Assembly (NCBI GenBank): GCA_963693315.1
Contig: OY856186.1
Span: 370,166,850-370,230,849 of the forward strand
From: Diogma glabrata
Lineage: Eukaryota > Arthropoda > Insecta > Diptera > Cylindrotomidae
DNA: 64,000 nucleotides
Direction of reading: 5' to 3'
Part shown: positions 55,784-64,000 of the stretch, piece after piece
Numbering within the stretch: the first letter of the stretch is position 1
How the letters are laid out: each line of letters opens with the position of its first letter
Translations under genes and position numbers: made by a program
The notes under the pieces: generated by a model
Databases searched by the model: none
What the model saw: the letters and a program-made list of their open reading frames with translations, nothing else
Told to the model about the DNA's origin: nothing

Positions 55784-58700
55784 AATCAGCAAACACATTT
55801 AATTTCCCATCATTACATCGCACGTATTTTAGACGTCTGGAACGTAACATTAGATATTGGAGGATGAGGAAATTATTTCGCAAAGCTTGTATTTCATCTA
55901 TCCTTTCAGAAACAAAGGATCCTCGGCCGCGATTAACAATTAGGATTTTGGACAAAAATATCGCAGGATTATTGGATAGTGGAGCGTCAATCACTATACT
56001 TGGAAGAAATTCCTTGGAATTATTGGAATCATCAGGTACAACCTACCGTAAGTACACTTCGTGTATTCGTACGGCGGATGGTACTGCAACTAAAATTTTA
56101 GGTTACATTGAAATTCCAATAACTGTGAATGGCTCCACTAAACCAATGCGATTTCATATAGTCCCTGGTTTACGAGAAGAGCTCTACCTGGGCATAGATT
56201 TCTGGGAGAAATTTGGTATTGTTCCTTCATTTGTTAGTGAACTGACTTGTACAGAGCTACAAAATTTAAATACACACAACCTCACAACTGACCAGCAACA
56301 AGAACTGGATATGATCAAGGATTCTTTCCCGTCATTTGAAGTGTCTGGACTCGGAAAGACTTCTTTGGTTGAACATGTCATCGATGTTGGTGATAGTGCA
56401 CCTGTTAAACAGAGGCACTATCCCACATCGCCGGCTGTTCAACTAAAGGTTTATGCCGAACTCGACCGAATGCTTCAAATGGGCGTGATCGAAGAGTCTA
56501 ACAGTTCGTGGTGCTCGCCAGTGGTTTTGGTACAAAAAGAATCTGGTAAGAACAGATTATGTATTGATAGCCGTCGTGTCAATTCACTCACAAAAAAGGA
56601 CGCATACTCACTTCCCTTGATTGATGGCCTACTAGGTCGTCTAAATAGCACAAAGTACATTTCAAGTATTGATCACAAAGATGCTTTCTGGCAGATTCCT
56701 CTGGCAGAAGCATCTAGAGACAAGACAGCCTTCACAGTGCCTGGTCGTCCATTGTATCAATTCCGGGTTATGCCCTTTGGATTGTGCAATGCTTCCCAGA
56801 CAATGTGTCGGCTAATGCACAAAGTGATACCACATCAATATCACGAAAATGTCTTTGTTTATTTAGATGATCTATTGGTAGTCTCTTCCACGTTCCAGGA
56901 ACATATGGAATTGCTGTCCAAAGTCTCTTCATTGTTAAGAGCGGCTGGGTTAACAATAAACCTCAAGAAAAGTAAATTTGTTCTGAGAGCTGTGAAATAC
57001 TTGGGATTTTTGGTTGGTAAAGATGGTCTTCGAACCGACCCTGACAAAGTAAGAGCTGTAGCAGAGTACCCAGCTCCATCTACAGTTAAACAAATACGAC
57101 GTCTTTTAGGAATGGCTGATTGGTACCAACGTTTCATACCAAATTATGCAAGCGTGGTATCACCGATAACAGATCTACTGAAAAAAAGTTCAGGAAAATT
57201 GAAATGGACATTGGAAGCGCAAGTAGCTTTTGAAAATTTAAAAAGATTGCTGACTACAGCACCGGTATTAATTAACCCTGACTATAATAAAGAGTTCTTT
57301 ATTAGATGCGATGCAAGTCTGACAGGGATAGGTAGCGTATTATATCAGGTCGACGAGGACGGACAAGAGTGTCCGATAGCCTTCATGTCGAAAAAACTTA
57401 ACAAAGCTCAGAGAAATTATTCGGTTTCTGAGCTTGAATGTCTTGCGGCAATTCTGAGTGTGAAGAAATTCAGGGGCTATGTTGAGGGTCACCGATTTAC
57501 AATCGTGACTGATCACTCAAGTCTGAAGTGGCTTATGTCACAGAAAGACTTGAGTGGTCGTCTGGCTAGGTGGAGCCTAAAACTCCAACATATGGATTTT
57601 ACCATTGTCCACCAAAAAGGTACCCAAAATATAGTCCCTGATGCTCTATCTCGTCTTTATGACGATACACACGAGGAATTGACGGAAGCATTAACACATC
57701 ACATTAACGACATTAAAATCGACAATGAAGGTTATCGGCACAAAGAATATACGGATATGATAGCTAAGGTTCAATCATCACCAAAGGACTTTCCATCAGT
57801 GAAAGTCGTGGATGATAAGCTATACATACGTATTGAGCCAAGACCTGATGCAATGCCTAACGATGTTCCTGTGCGGAAACTCTGGGTACCAAAACCGATG
57901 ACTTCGAACTTGATTCAGAAACATCATGATGATAGTACTGCTGCTCATGGAGGTGTTAAAAAGACATTAGAATTACTTCGACGTCTTTATTATTGGCCGG
58001 GCATGGCGTCACAGGTACACAACTATGTTGTGTCCTGCGACACATGTAAACAAACAAAAGCCACGAATCAGATATTGCGTCCTCCGATGCAATATCAATT
58101 CGAAACAGCAAGTCCATGGCAGAGAGTCTATCTAGATTTTTTGGGACCGTACCCTCGTTCTACACTTGGGAATACGGTATTGTTAATTGTTCTGGATCAT
58201 GCTACGAAGTTTGTGCTACTGAAACCACTTAGAAACGCAACTTCACCGAAGGTGAATGCTTTTCTGAGGAACGAAGTGTTTCTTACATATGGGGTACCAG
58301 AGTTTCTACACAGTGACAATGGCAAACAGTTCACTAGTAGGAACTTTCAAAGTCTTTTGTCAGATTTCGGCATCAAACACATTAGGACCGGTGTCTATAG
58401 TCCTCAAAGCAACGCGTCAGAGCGGGTCAATAGGTCAGTTCTAGCAGCAATTCGAGCGTTCATAAAAGGTCAACATACCAAGTGGGATTCACAAATTGGT
58501 GAAATCGCATATGCACTGCGAGCCGCAGTACATTCAGCGACCAAGTACTCACCGTACTATTTATTATTTGGTCAACATCCAATATCGGATGGGAATACTT
58601 ACCATTTGTTGAGATCACTACACAAGCTTGGTGAAGATGCTGGTGAGGAAATAGAACGCTCTGATCATTTGACTCTGCTCAGCAACCGGGTTCAACAAAA

Positions 58701-58803
58701 TTTAAAAGCAGCTTTTCAAAAATCGCAACATCAGTATAACCTGCGATCTAAACTACGGACTTTTCAACCACAACAAAGGGGTTTGTACGGCAACATCATT
58801 TGA
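55633..58803 (+). CDS. Pol: protease, RT, RNase H, integrase (C-terminus frameshifted)
   Basis: The frame is open from 55612 and in -1 relation to gag, so it is read as Gag-Pol; the listed start codon is TTG and not a real initiator. Protease has LLDSGASITILG (residue about 113-124). RT has CIDSRRVNSLT, FGLCNASQTM and YLDD near 410. RNase H has RCDASLTGIGSVLYQ, SELECLAAIL and TDHSSLKWL, ending PDALSRL. Integrase has an HHCC finger (HHDDSTAAHGG to CDTCKQTKA), D (YLDFLGPY), D (HSDNGKQF) and E (ASERVNRS). At 58785 the frame breaks: the basic C-terminal tail (VRQHHLSDATKKFSAKL) continues in another frame to 58952. All catalytic residues remain. Confidence 0.92.
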   Translation: MFILSPVVKLSSESTCFGDGTLGSTSYEPEEIDERCSDAGRSATTNETRIKSANTFNFPSLHRTYFRRLERNIRYWRMRKLFRKACISSILSETKDPRPRLTIRILDKNIAGLLDSGASITILGRNSLELLESSGTTYRKYTSCIRTADGTATKILGYIEIPITVNGSTKPMRFHIVPGLREELYLGIDFWEKFGIVPSFVSELTCTELQNLNTHNLTTDQQQELDMIKDSFPSFEVSGLGKTSLVEHVIDVGDSAPVKQRHYPTSPAVQLKVYAELDRMLQMGVIEESNSSWCSPVVLVQKESGKNRLCIDSRRVNSLTKKDAYSLPLIDGLLGRLNSTKYISSIDHKDAFWQIPLAEASRDKTAFTVPGRPLYQFRVMPFGLCNASQTMCRLMHKVIPHQYHENVFVYLDDLLVVSSTFQEHMELLSKVSSLLRAAGLTINLKKSKFVLRAVKYLGFLVGKDGLRTDPDKVRAVAEYPAPSTVKQIRRLLGMADWYQRFIPNYASVVSPITDLLKKSSGKLKWTLEAQVAFENLKRLLTTAPVLINPDYNKEFFIRCDASLTGIGSVLYQVDEDGQECPIAFMSKKLNKAQRNYSVSELECLAAILSVKKFRGYVEGHRFTIVTDHSSLKWLMSQKDLSGRLARWSLKLQHMDFTIVHQKGTQNIVPDALSRLYDDTHEELTEALTHHINDIKIDNEGYRHKEYTDMIAKVQSSPKDFPSVKVVDDKLYIRIEPRPDAMPNDVPVRKLWVPKPMTSNLIQKHHDDSTAAHGGVKKTLELLRRLYYWPGMASQVHNYVVSCDTCKQTKATNQILRPPMQYQFETASPWQRVYLDFLGPYPRSTLGNTVLLIVLDHATKFVLLKPLRNATSPKVNAFLRNEVFLTYGVPEFLHSDNGKQFTSRNFQSLLSDFGIKHIRTGVYSPQSNASERVNRSVLAAIRAFIKGQHTKWDSQIGEIAYALRAAVHSATKYSPYYLLFGQHPISDGNTYHLLRSLHKLGEDAGEEIERSDHLTLLSNRVQQNLKAAFQKSQHQYNLRSKLRTFQPQQRGLYGNII
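55654..55660 (+). promoter_or_regulatory. Candidate -1 slip site GTTAAAC
   Basis: In the gag frame it reads G TTA AAC (codons TCG TTA AAC). Slipping back one base gives GTT AAA C in the pol frame, which opens at 55612. The heptamer is the one I recall for equine arteritis virus, so it can work even though the first base is G. It is the best-placed heptamer I see in the 172-nt overlap. No downstream structure was tested. Confidence 0.6.
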
Positions 58804-58952
58804 GTGATGCTACTAAGAAGTTCTCGGCAAAATTGGCTCCAAAGTTCTTACCTGCAATGATTAAGACTAAGATTGGAAATGTACTCTATGAGTGCATAGA
58901 TATGAGCGGTAAGGATCTTGGAGTTCATCATGCGAAGGACATCCGGGAATGA
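58785..58952 (+). pseudogene. Integrase C-terminal tail in shifted frame
   Basis: From GTA at 58785 the frame reads VRQHHLSDATKK and FLPAMIKTKIGNVLYECI to TGA at 58950-58952. This is the expected continuation of the integrase C-terminal domain (a GPY/F-like beta region). A one-base deletion near the ggggttt run at 58778-58784 explains the break. Confidence 0.75.
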
Positions 58953-59278
58953 TGTCTTTTCGTTAGGTAGGGTCGTTCCTCTGGCTAGTTTTCTTCGCTG
59001 TGGTTCACACCTCCCGTGTCACACTTACTGGTTGTATCGGGGTGTCCATAGTGCTGGCGTTCGGATGGATGGTCGGTCTCAATACTCAGTGAAGTTCCTA
59101 GGGACTTCATGAGTGTTGGAACCGGTCATCGGTCTTGACGTCGGTGACTGTTGATATCTCGATCCCAGATACATTTTAATTGGTGGAAGTAGTTCGGTGG
59201 CTTCCTGTCATGGAGGGGATGGCGACGTTTTTGTGACTTCAAGGTTAGATGCCTTGATTATAACCTTGAATTCATGGT
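58953..59278 (+). other. 3' untranslated region of the element
   Basis: It is GC-richer than the window average. A purine run ggaggggatgg lies about 60 bp before the LTR, but the bases directly before the LTR (cttgaattcatggt) do not form a polypurine tract. A 64-residue frame (58918-59112) has no domain. Confidence 0.6.
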
Positions 59279-60324
59279 TGTAACGTCTACTATATTCGCA
59301 ATAGTAGCATTAAAACAAATTTCCATTCTCTTTTCCATTCATCAAAAATATTTCCATATTCCATTTCATTTTTACAATTATAATAGTTCAACAGTTTTTT
59401 TTTAAATAACCGAACAGCCTCGAATTTCGAATAAACTTACAAAAATAAATGAACTGACTCAATGCTGTTTTGGTTTTTTTGCTGAAGAAGTATCGAAATG
59501 TCATAAAATCACATTTTTTGTAATTCAATTCGTGTCGAACTTCAAAAGCAAAAACAATTAAATTTTTTGATTATTGTACAAAAGAAATCCCAAGTGTGAT
59601 TTCACAAACAAAAAGAATACATTTTTTCTGTTAAGTTAAAAGCTAAAAATATTAATTTCATGGTGAAATTTCCTGTTTTTGTAAAGAAAATTGTTATAAC
59701 AAAATAGATTTTGCTTTGCGAACCGAATGTGTTTATTTTTCTCTATAATAATAGACTCAATAGAAAGGATTTATCTAAAAGTTTGTATATATGAAAGAGG
59801 GAAATAATTTCAAATTTAAGCTATTCGAATGTACAACAAACATCAGCATTTAGTACATATCGACGCTATATATAATTCATCAATTGGCTAAGTTTGACAA
59901 AATTAATCTTCACGACATCAGATTACTAATCAAAGAAAGGCTAATTTTAACACGGAAGGGACTGTATAAAAGGGGTTAAGGATAACATATTTGAACTAAC
60001 ACATACAGTGTCTAACGTGTAAATCTGAAGAAAGCAAACCAAAGCGACAGGAAATCGATCTGGGTCAGATTTATGAATACAACCCGAGGACTTCAATCAA
60101 GTTCACCATAGATTAGGTTAGATTTTTTAAATTTCTATATTTGTTTTATATAAACGTTATGAATTAATTGGTCTTAACAAAATGGTAGTTTAAATACTCT
60201 TTGGTAAGAGACTCCCAAACTTGTATTCATGTGGAATCAATACGTTTATTCATTGATTTTTTTTTTATGAAATTGGTTAGTCGTATATTAAAAAGGTCCA
60301 AGCCATATAGCAGTGGCTATAACA
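59279..60324 (+). repeat. 3' LTR
   Basis: It matches 50332-51385 with about a dozen substitutions and a few short indels (for example near 59385-59420 and 59455). Both LTRs keep the TGTAAC start and TATAACA end. Confidence 0.92.
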
Positions 60325-60480
60325 TCTTCTCATCATCTTTTCTTCTCTAATCATCTCTTCTTCTCGTCATCTACTCATCTACTCATCTGCCAATCTTTTC
60401 CACATCTCATCTTCTCATACATTCTGCATCTCTTCTACTTTTCTTCATATTACCTCATCATCTTCCTATCATTACTCATT
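60325..60480. repeat. TC-rich microsatellite, right part
   Basis: It starts tcttctcatcatc, continuing the array at 50297-50331 that the retrotransposon split. Units are more degenerate toward 60480. The open frame at 60313-60567 is this repeat read as protein. Confidence 0.85.
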
Positions 60481-63428
60481 CTTAAACGATATATTTTTCC
60501 TTCTATTAAACAAGTCAAATACGCTTTAATCATTAATAAATGTTTACGTGACACAGTTTATATTTGATTCGTTCTTCACATGAAAAATCTTTTGTATAAA
60601 AATTTATCAGAAATTAAGGTTATGTTGTCTCGTAAAAATAAAAAAATTTGAATACAAATGAGTAAATTTCTCACCTGAGTGCTTTCTTCTAAAATTATAA
60701 TATGAACTGGTACGTTAAACATGTTATTGAGATTATTCTAAAAATCAGTCATGTGCACAATAATAATTTTATTTTATGGCAATTATGTCTCTGCTTTTAA
60801 ATCTGATTTTTATTTACATAATTATCCAACAAATTACAATAATTTTAGCTCAAGCCATCAACCTCATTAGTTAATTTCAAATGAAGAGTAGTAAAATTTT
60901 TTGTATTTCTTTATACATGTACATTAAAACCAAAAACATTACTTTTTAAGAATATATACATACAGTCGAGTAAAAATATTTAACAAAAAACTAAAAACAA
61001 TTAACGCTAAGATGTCAAGTTTTCATCCCATCAATCAATTTGAGTAAAATTCCCACGATCATATTTTTCTTGAATGAAAAACTAAAAGTGATTAATCAAA
61101 AAAATATAACATCAATGACAACGCGCAAAAACTAATAAGAAAATATCAAAAGAAAAATCTTTTTTCTATTAAGAAAATTCGTTTTCTTTTAAATATATAT
61201 ATAAAAAAAACAAACACAAATATACTTTATTATTGTAAAAAAACAAAGTAAAGTAATTTTTTTATTTTGAGGTTATGTTTGTATTGATCAATGACCTTAA
61301 TAGCAGTTGTTTTTGTTTTAAAATTAAATATCAAAAAATACTGTCAAGTACAGTTATAGATATGTTAATCGGCTGATAATTTTGGAAATTAAGCAGATTT
61401 TGGATTTGGGTGAAGGTTAACTGTTGTTCATATAAAAGTTTAAATTATGCAATTAATTATATAACTGAAACAGGGTTGCGATATTGTATATTAAATTTTG
61501 ACATGTCAATATTTCATAACCTAAAATTTCCTTATGAACATTACAAAACATTTCAAATTTCTGTTTACCTTTCAAATTCTTTCGACGAGCACGACCAATG
61601 TTGAACATATTTTTTAAAATAGAAAATGCTTCAAAAAGAAAAACCATCTCAAAAGCAATTTTTTTTTAATTTTCCAAGCAAAAAAATGATTATATTCGCA
61701 AAACAGTTAATTCAAAATCAGTTCGTAAAAAAATATTTCCATAATTCAACATCTGGTAATACTAATTTATGTATTTACGCAGCACAAAAAACGTTTAGTG
61801 AAATAAAAACAAACGATTTTTGATTACCAACAATAATAATCCAATTTTGTTTTCGATTATGCAAAAACAAATAAAATTTAAATGCAAAATTCTTTTGTTA
61901 TATTTGTGTCAGTTTTTGTAAAAATTTATAAATGAAATTTATAATTCATTTCAAAAATTTATAAATTAATTTTTTTTATGTGGTTGAGGTGATATATTGG
62001 GTTTAGAAGAAAGTGGGACTGTGTCACATCACATCTATGAATCATTTTGTATCTTAGAATTTGATGCATTGAGTTTTTCGAGTTTGATTCGATGATTTGT
62101 AGAATCTTAGAACTTTTGAGTCTTTGAGACTTTGAGTTGAAACACAGTCCTGAAGCCATCCTATATCCTCGTGAACAGGAATTAGATGTCCCGGGAAAAC
62201 GAATCTAAAATTTTATCACTCTGATTGGAAATCCGGACCTGCCCATAACGAGGCTGGATTATCAGATAAAAAGGTGGTCGTGGGTTTGTCCGATAACTAG
62301 AGGGTCCTAGAAAAGCAGAAATGAACTAAAAAAGAAGATTGGTAGGGCTGAAAATTCCTACCTAACCGCTAAACCGCAAAATCATTTTCTATTTTAACTA
62401 CATAGAGCTTTCAGGCATAAATACCTTAATATTTGATTTATGATTTTCATGACAAGGATTTTCTAATACTTTACGAATCTTTCCTAGACGAATATTTTTA
62501 GTAACGTCATTGTGACAAATGAAGATTGCGGTCGTATTTTGAAGTTGTAAAATAAAAATGTATGTGTATATTTGCATTTCTAAATGAAGCGTCCATTTTT
62601 TTACCGATTTTTGAACGATATTTATTTTTGTGAAGGTTAATGAGAAAATTCACAAAAAACAAATGGGCACTTTGAATAATTAATTTAAGTGATTCAAAAA
62701 TTGTAATATTTATTTAACACTTTTTGTTTGTCCTTTTTTGATGTTGGTTTACTGATATTTATATTTTTTTAATTTAAATGACAAAAAATCATAAGTAAAA
62801 GATTTTAAATATTTTGGTTAGGAAATAATACTAATAATTATAAAAATAATACTAATTTTACACAATTTTCTTAATATTATAAAAAATAAGCTTAAATATC
62901 GGTAAACCGACATAAAAAAGTACAAGCAAAATATATTAAATTAGTATTAAAAATTTTTGAATCACTAAAATTAATTATTCAAAGTGTCCGTTTGTTTTTT
63001 TGTGAATTGCCTCTTAAACCTTCACAAAAAAATTTCTTTCGCACATAATTTTAAATGAAAATAAAATAAAATAAATTTATTATTATGCAAGTCATATTAT
63101 CTAATAAAAAGTTATATGGCACCAGTCATTTTAGAAAATGTTAAACTACTTTTCACTCTCCATTTTTTATTCTTTGATTAATATTCTTATCATTAAATAA
63201 ATTTCGTTTCGCTTTCTTTTTTTTATTATTCATGAAACATGCGCGTGGCTAACGTTTGTATGCACATATGTGCTAAGGAGTTTTACGACTTGTGGACGGT
63301 ATGGTGCATATCATGTGCATGACATTTATTATGCACAATTTTGTGCACGGGGATATTTTAATATGCTGAATTAATTTACATCACGAAATTTCTTAAGGAT
63401 TGTTTTACGGGTTCGTTACATACATGGT
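60481..63428. other. AT-rich stretch with one MITE, no gene seen
   Basis: Short frames at 61410, 61453, 61626 and 61959 have no domain and overlap each other on opposite strands. A patch at 62150-62350 is less AT-rich but unidentified. Confidence 0.5.
62630..63025. mobile_element. MITE with ~80-bp inverted repeats
   Basis: The left arm 62630-62709 (gtgaaggtt, aattcacaaaaaa, cactttgaataattaatt, agtgattcaaaaa) pairs with the right arm 62947-63025 with scattered mismatches and a few indels (about 85-90% by eye). The internal region is A/T only. Arms may extend a few bases outward through the T-run before gtgaagg. No duplication could be fixed. Confidence 0.82.
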
Positions 63429-63983
63429 TTGATCTCGGTTTATCAAACTCGAAAGAGCAACTGGCACATATCAATCCAGGAAGATATCGAGAAAAAAATT
63501 GATACAACGGATGAAATTCTCGCGCAGGTTCTAAAAGCTATCGAGTTGAGACTGTCTCACATACGACTGAGATTGGTGCGTATATCAAGAGGCCCCGTGG
63601 TAGAAGAACTCACCAAATTTCCGATGAATGCGTGTCATAAACTCCTGATATTAGCCCTCGATCTCCGCAATCATCCCGACTATTAAGAGCAGTCTCTTAC
63701 CAACGTTTAAGAGATCGTCCTTCCAAGTGAACCAAACCATGACCCCTTGGAGGAAAAAGAACCTATGAATGACCTTCACCAATCCAATCCAAGCACCAGT
63801 ACATCCAAAGAGGTTCACCCTGCAGTTTGCGATGATCGCTTCAATTTAACTGTTCACCGGAACAGGGATTCGTTTGCGGAAGAAATAGAGTCAATGCGGC
63901 CTAGACTAGCTTGTCGGGATCTGAAAGTTGCTGAATGGGTCATTCCTGTGTCAATGAGCGCTAAAAGAAAATGGAAGACCTGA
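63429..63983 (+). pseudogene. Unidentified decayed reading frame
   Basis: Two open stretches (63429-63686 and 63747-63983) are in the same frame. Between them are a TAA at 63684-63686 and one more stop, with sensible peptide between (EIVLPSEPNHDPLEEKEPM). GC content and codon variety are clearly above the flanks. The first part is charged and helical (IQEDIEKKIDTTDEILAQVLKAIE); the second is polar with a Ser/Thr patch (NPSTSTSKEV) and a basic end. I do not recognise a family. A decayed transposon ORF or old gene is likely, and the frame may begin left of 63429. Confidence 0.5.
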
Positions 63984-64000
63984 TGTTAGCCACCCACGTT
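63984..64000. other. Window end
   Basis: A few bases follow the last stop and the sequence is cut; nothing can be said. Confidence 0.5.

Larger units (their letters stand above)
50332..60324 (+). mobile_element. Ty3/gypsy LTR retrotransposon, 9,993 bp, almost complete
   Basis: LTRs at 50332-51385 (1054 bp) and 59279-60324 (1046 bp) are about 98% alike by eye. The 4-bp duplication TCTT lies at 50328-50331 and 60325-60328. In order it holds: primer site, a 2.6-kb leader with an extra ORF and tandem repeats, gag, a slip site, pol and a 3' UTR. Three one-base breaks interrupt otherwise open frames (51970, about 54140, 58785). It inserted into a TC-rich microsatellite. Confidence 0.93.

Noticed and set aside
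1..64000. CRISPR arrays, bacterial operons, riboswitches, rRNA genes
   Set aside because: No evenly spaced short repeats with unique spacers, no Shine-Dalgarno-led gene clusters and no rRNA-like sequence; the repeats present are tandem repeats, microsatellites or transposon ends.

Overview
The window is eukaryotic and very AT-rich, with long A/T runs. Several features point to an insect: Ty3/gypsy, Jockey-clade, R1-clade, mariner and hAT elements, a SAP-domain gag, and a single host-gene exon interrupted by a GT splice donor. The species cannot be read from the sequence. The low GC content and element mix would suit a parasitoid wasp or a hemipteran, but that is inference. Almost all recognisable coding sequence belongs to mobile elements.

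Layout. 619-8032 (minus) is a young Ty3/gypsy element resembling the 412/mdg1 group. Its 874-bp LTRs differ at one position seen by eye. It carries a small basic ORF, gag, a canonical -1 slip site GGGAAAC, and an intact pol. 8037-27300 is AT-rich non-coding DNA holding a decayed mariner transposase (11741-12438), a Jockey-clade RT fragment (22526-24050) split by a 925-bp hAT-type element with an 8-bp target duplication, a 259-bp MITE with perfect 36-bp ends, and diverged dispersed repeats. 27323-27944 (minus) is the one convincing host exon: the TPR and RING part of a LONRF-like E3 ligase.

33103-36965 is a heavily broken R1-clade non-LTR element (zinc knuckles, endonuclease, RT). 37385-39590 is the 5' part of a Mag-like Ty3/gypsy element (gag, protease, start of RT). 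It is interrupted by a 284-bp foldback element whose core carries tRNA-type Pol III A and B boxes. It is then joined at 39590-39597 to a second Ty3/gypsy element (to 44152) that has lost most of its 5' LTR, its capsid, zinc-knuckle and protease region, and one reading frame in RNase H.

44153-50331 is AT-rich with a 138-bp tandem repeat, a TC-rich microsatellite and an old dispersed repeat. 50332-60324 is a third, almost complete Ty3/gypsy element of 9,993 bp. It sits in a TC-rich microsatellite with TSD TCTT. It has LTRs about 98% identical, a 2.6-kb leader with an extra acidic/basic ORF, gag, an EAV-type GTTAAAC slip site, and pol. Three ORF breaks in it need checking against raw reads. The window closes with AT-rich sequence, a 396-bp MITE, and an unidentified decayed reading frame at 63429-63983.

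How the parts work together: the retroelement genes form gag-pol units (capsid and nucleocapsid, protease, reverse transcriptase, RNase H, integrase). In the two better-preserved elements Pol appears to be made by -1 frameshifting. No CRISPR, operon or bacterial feature is present. Coordinates of repeat ends were found by eye and may be off by a few bases.
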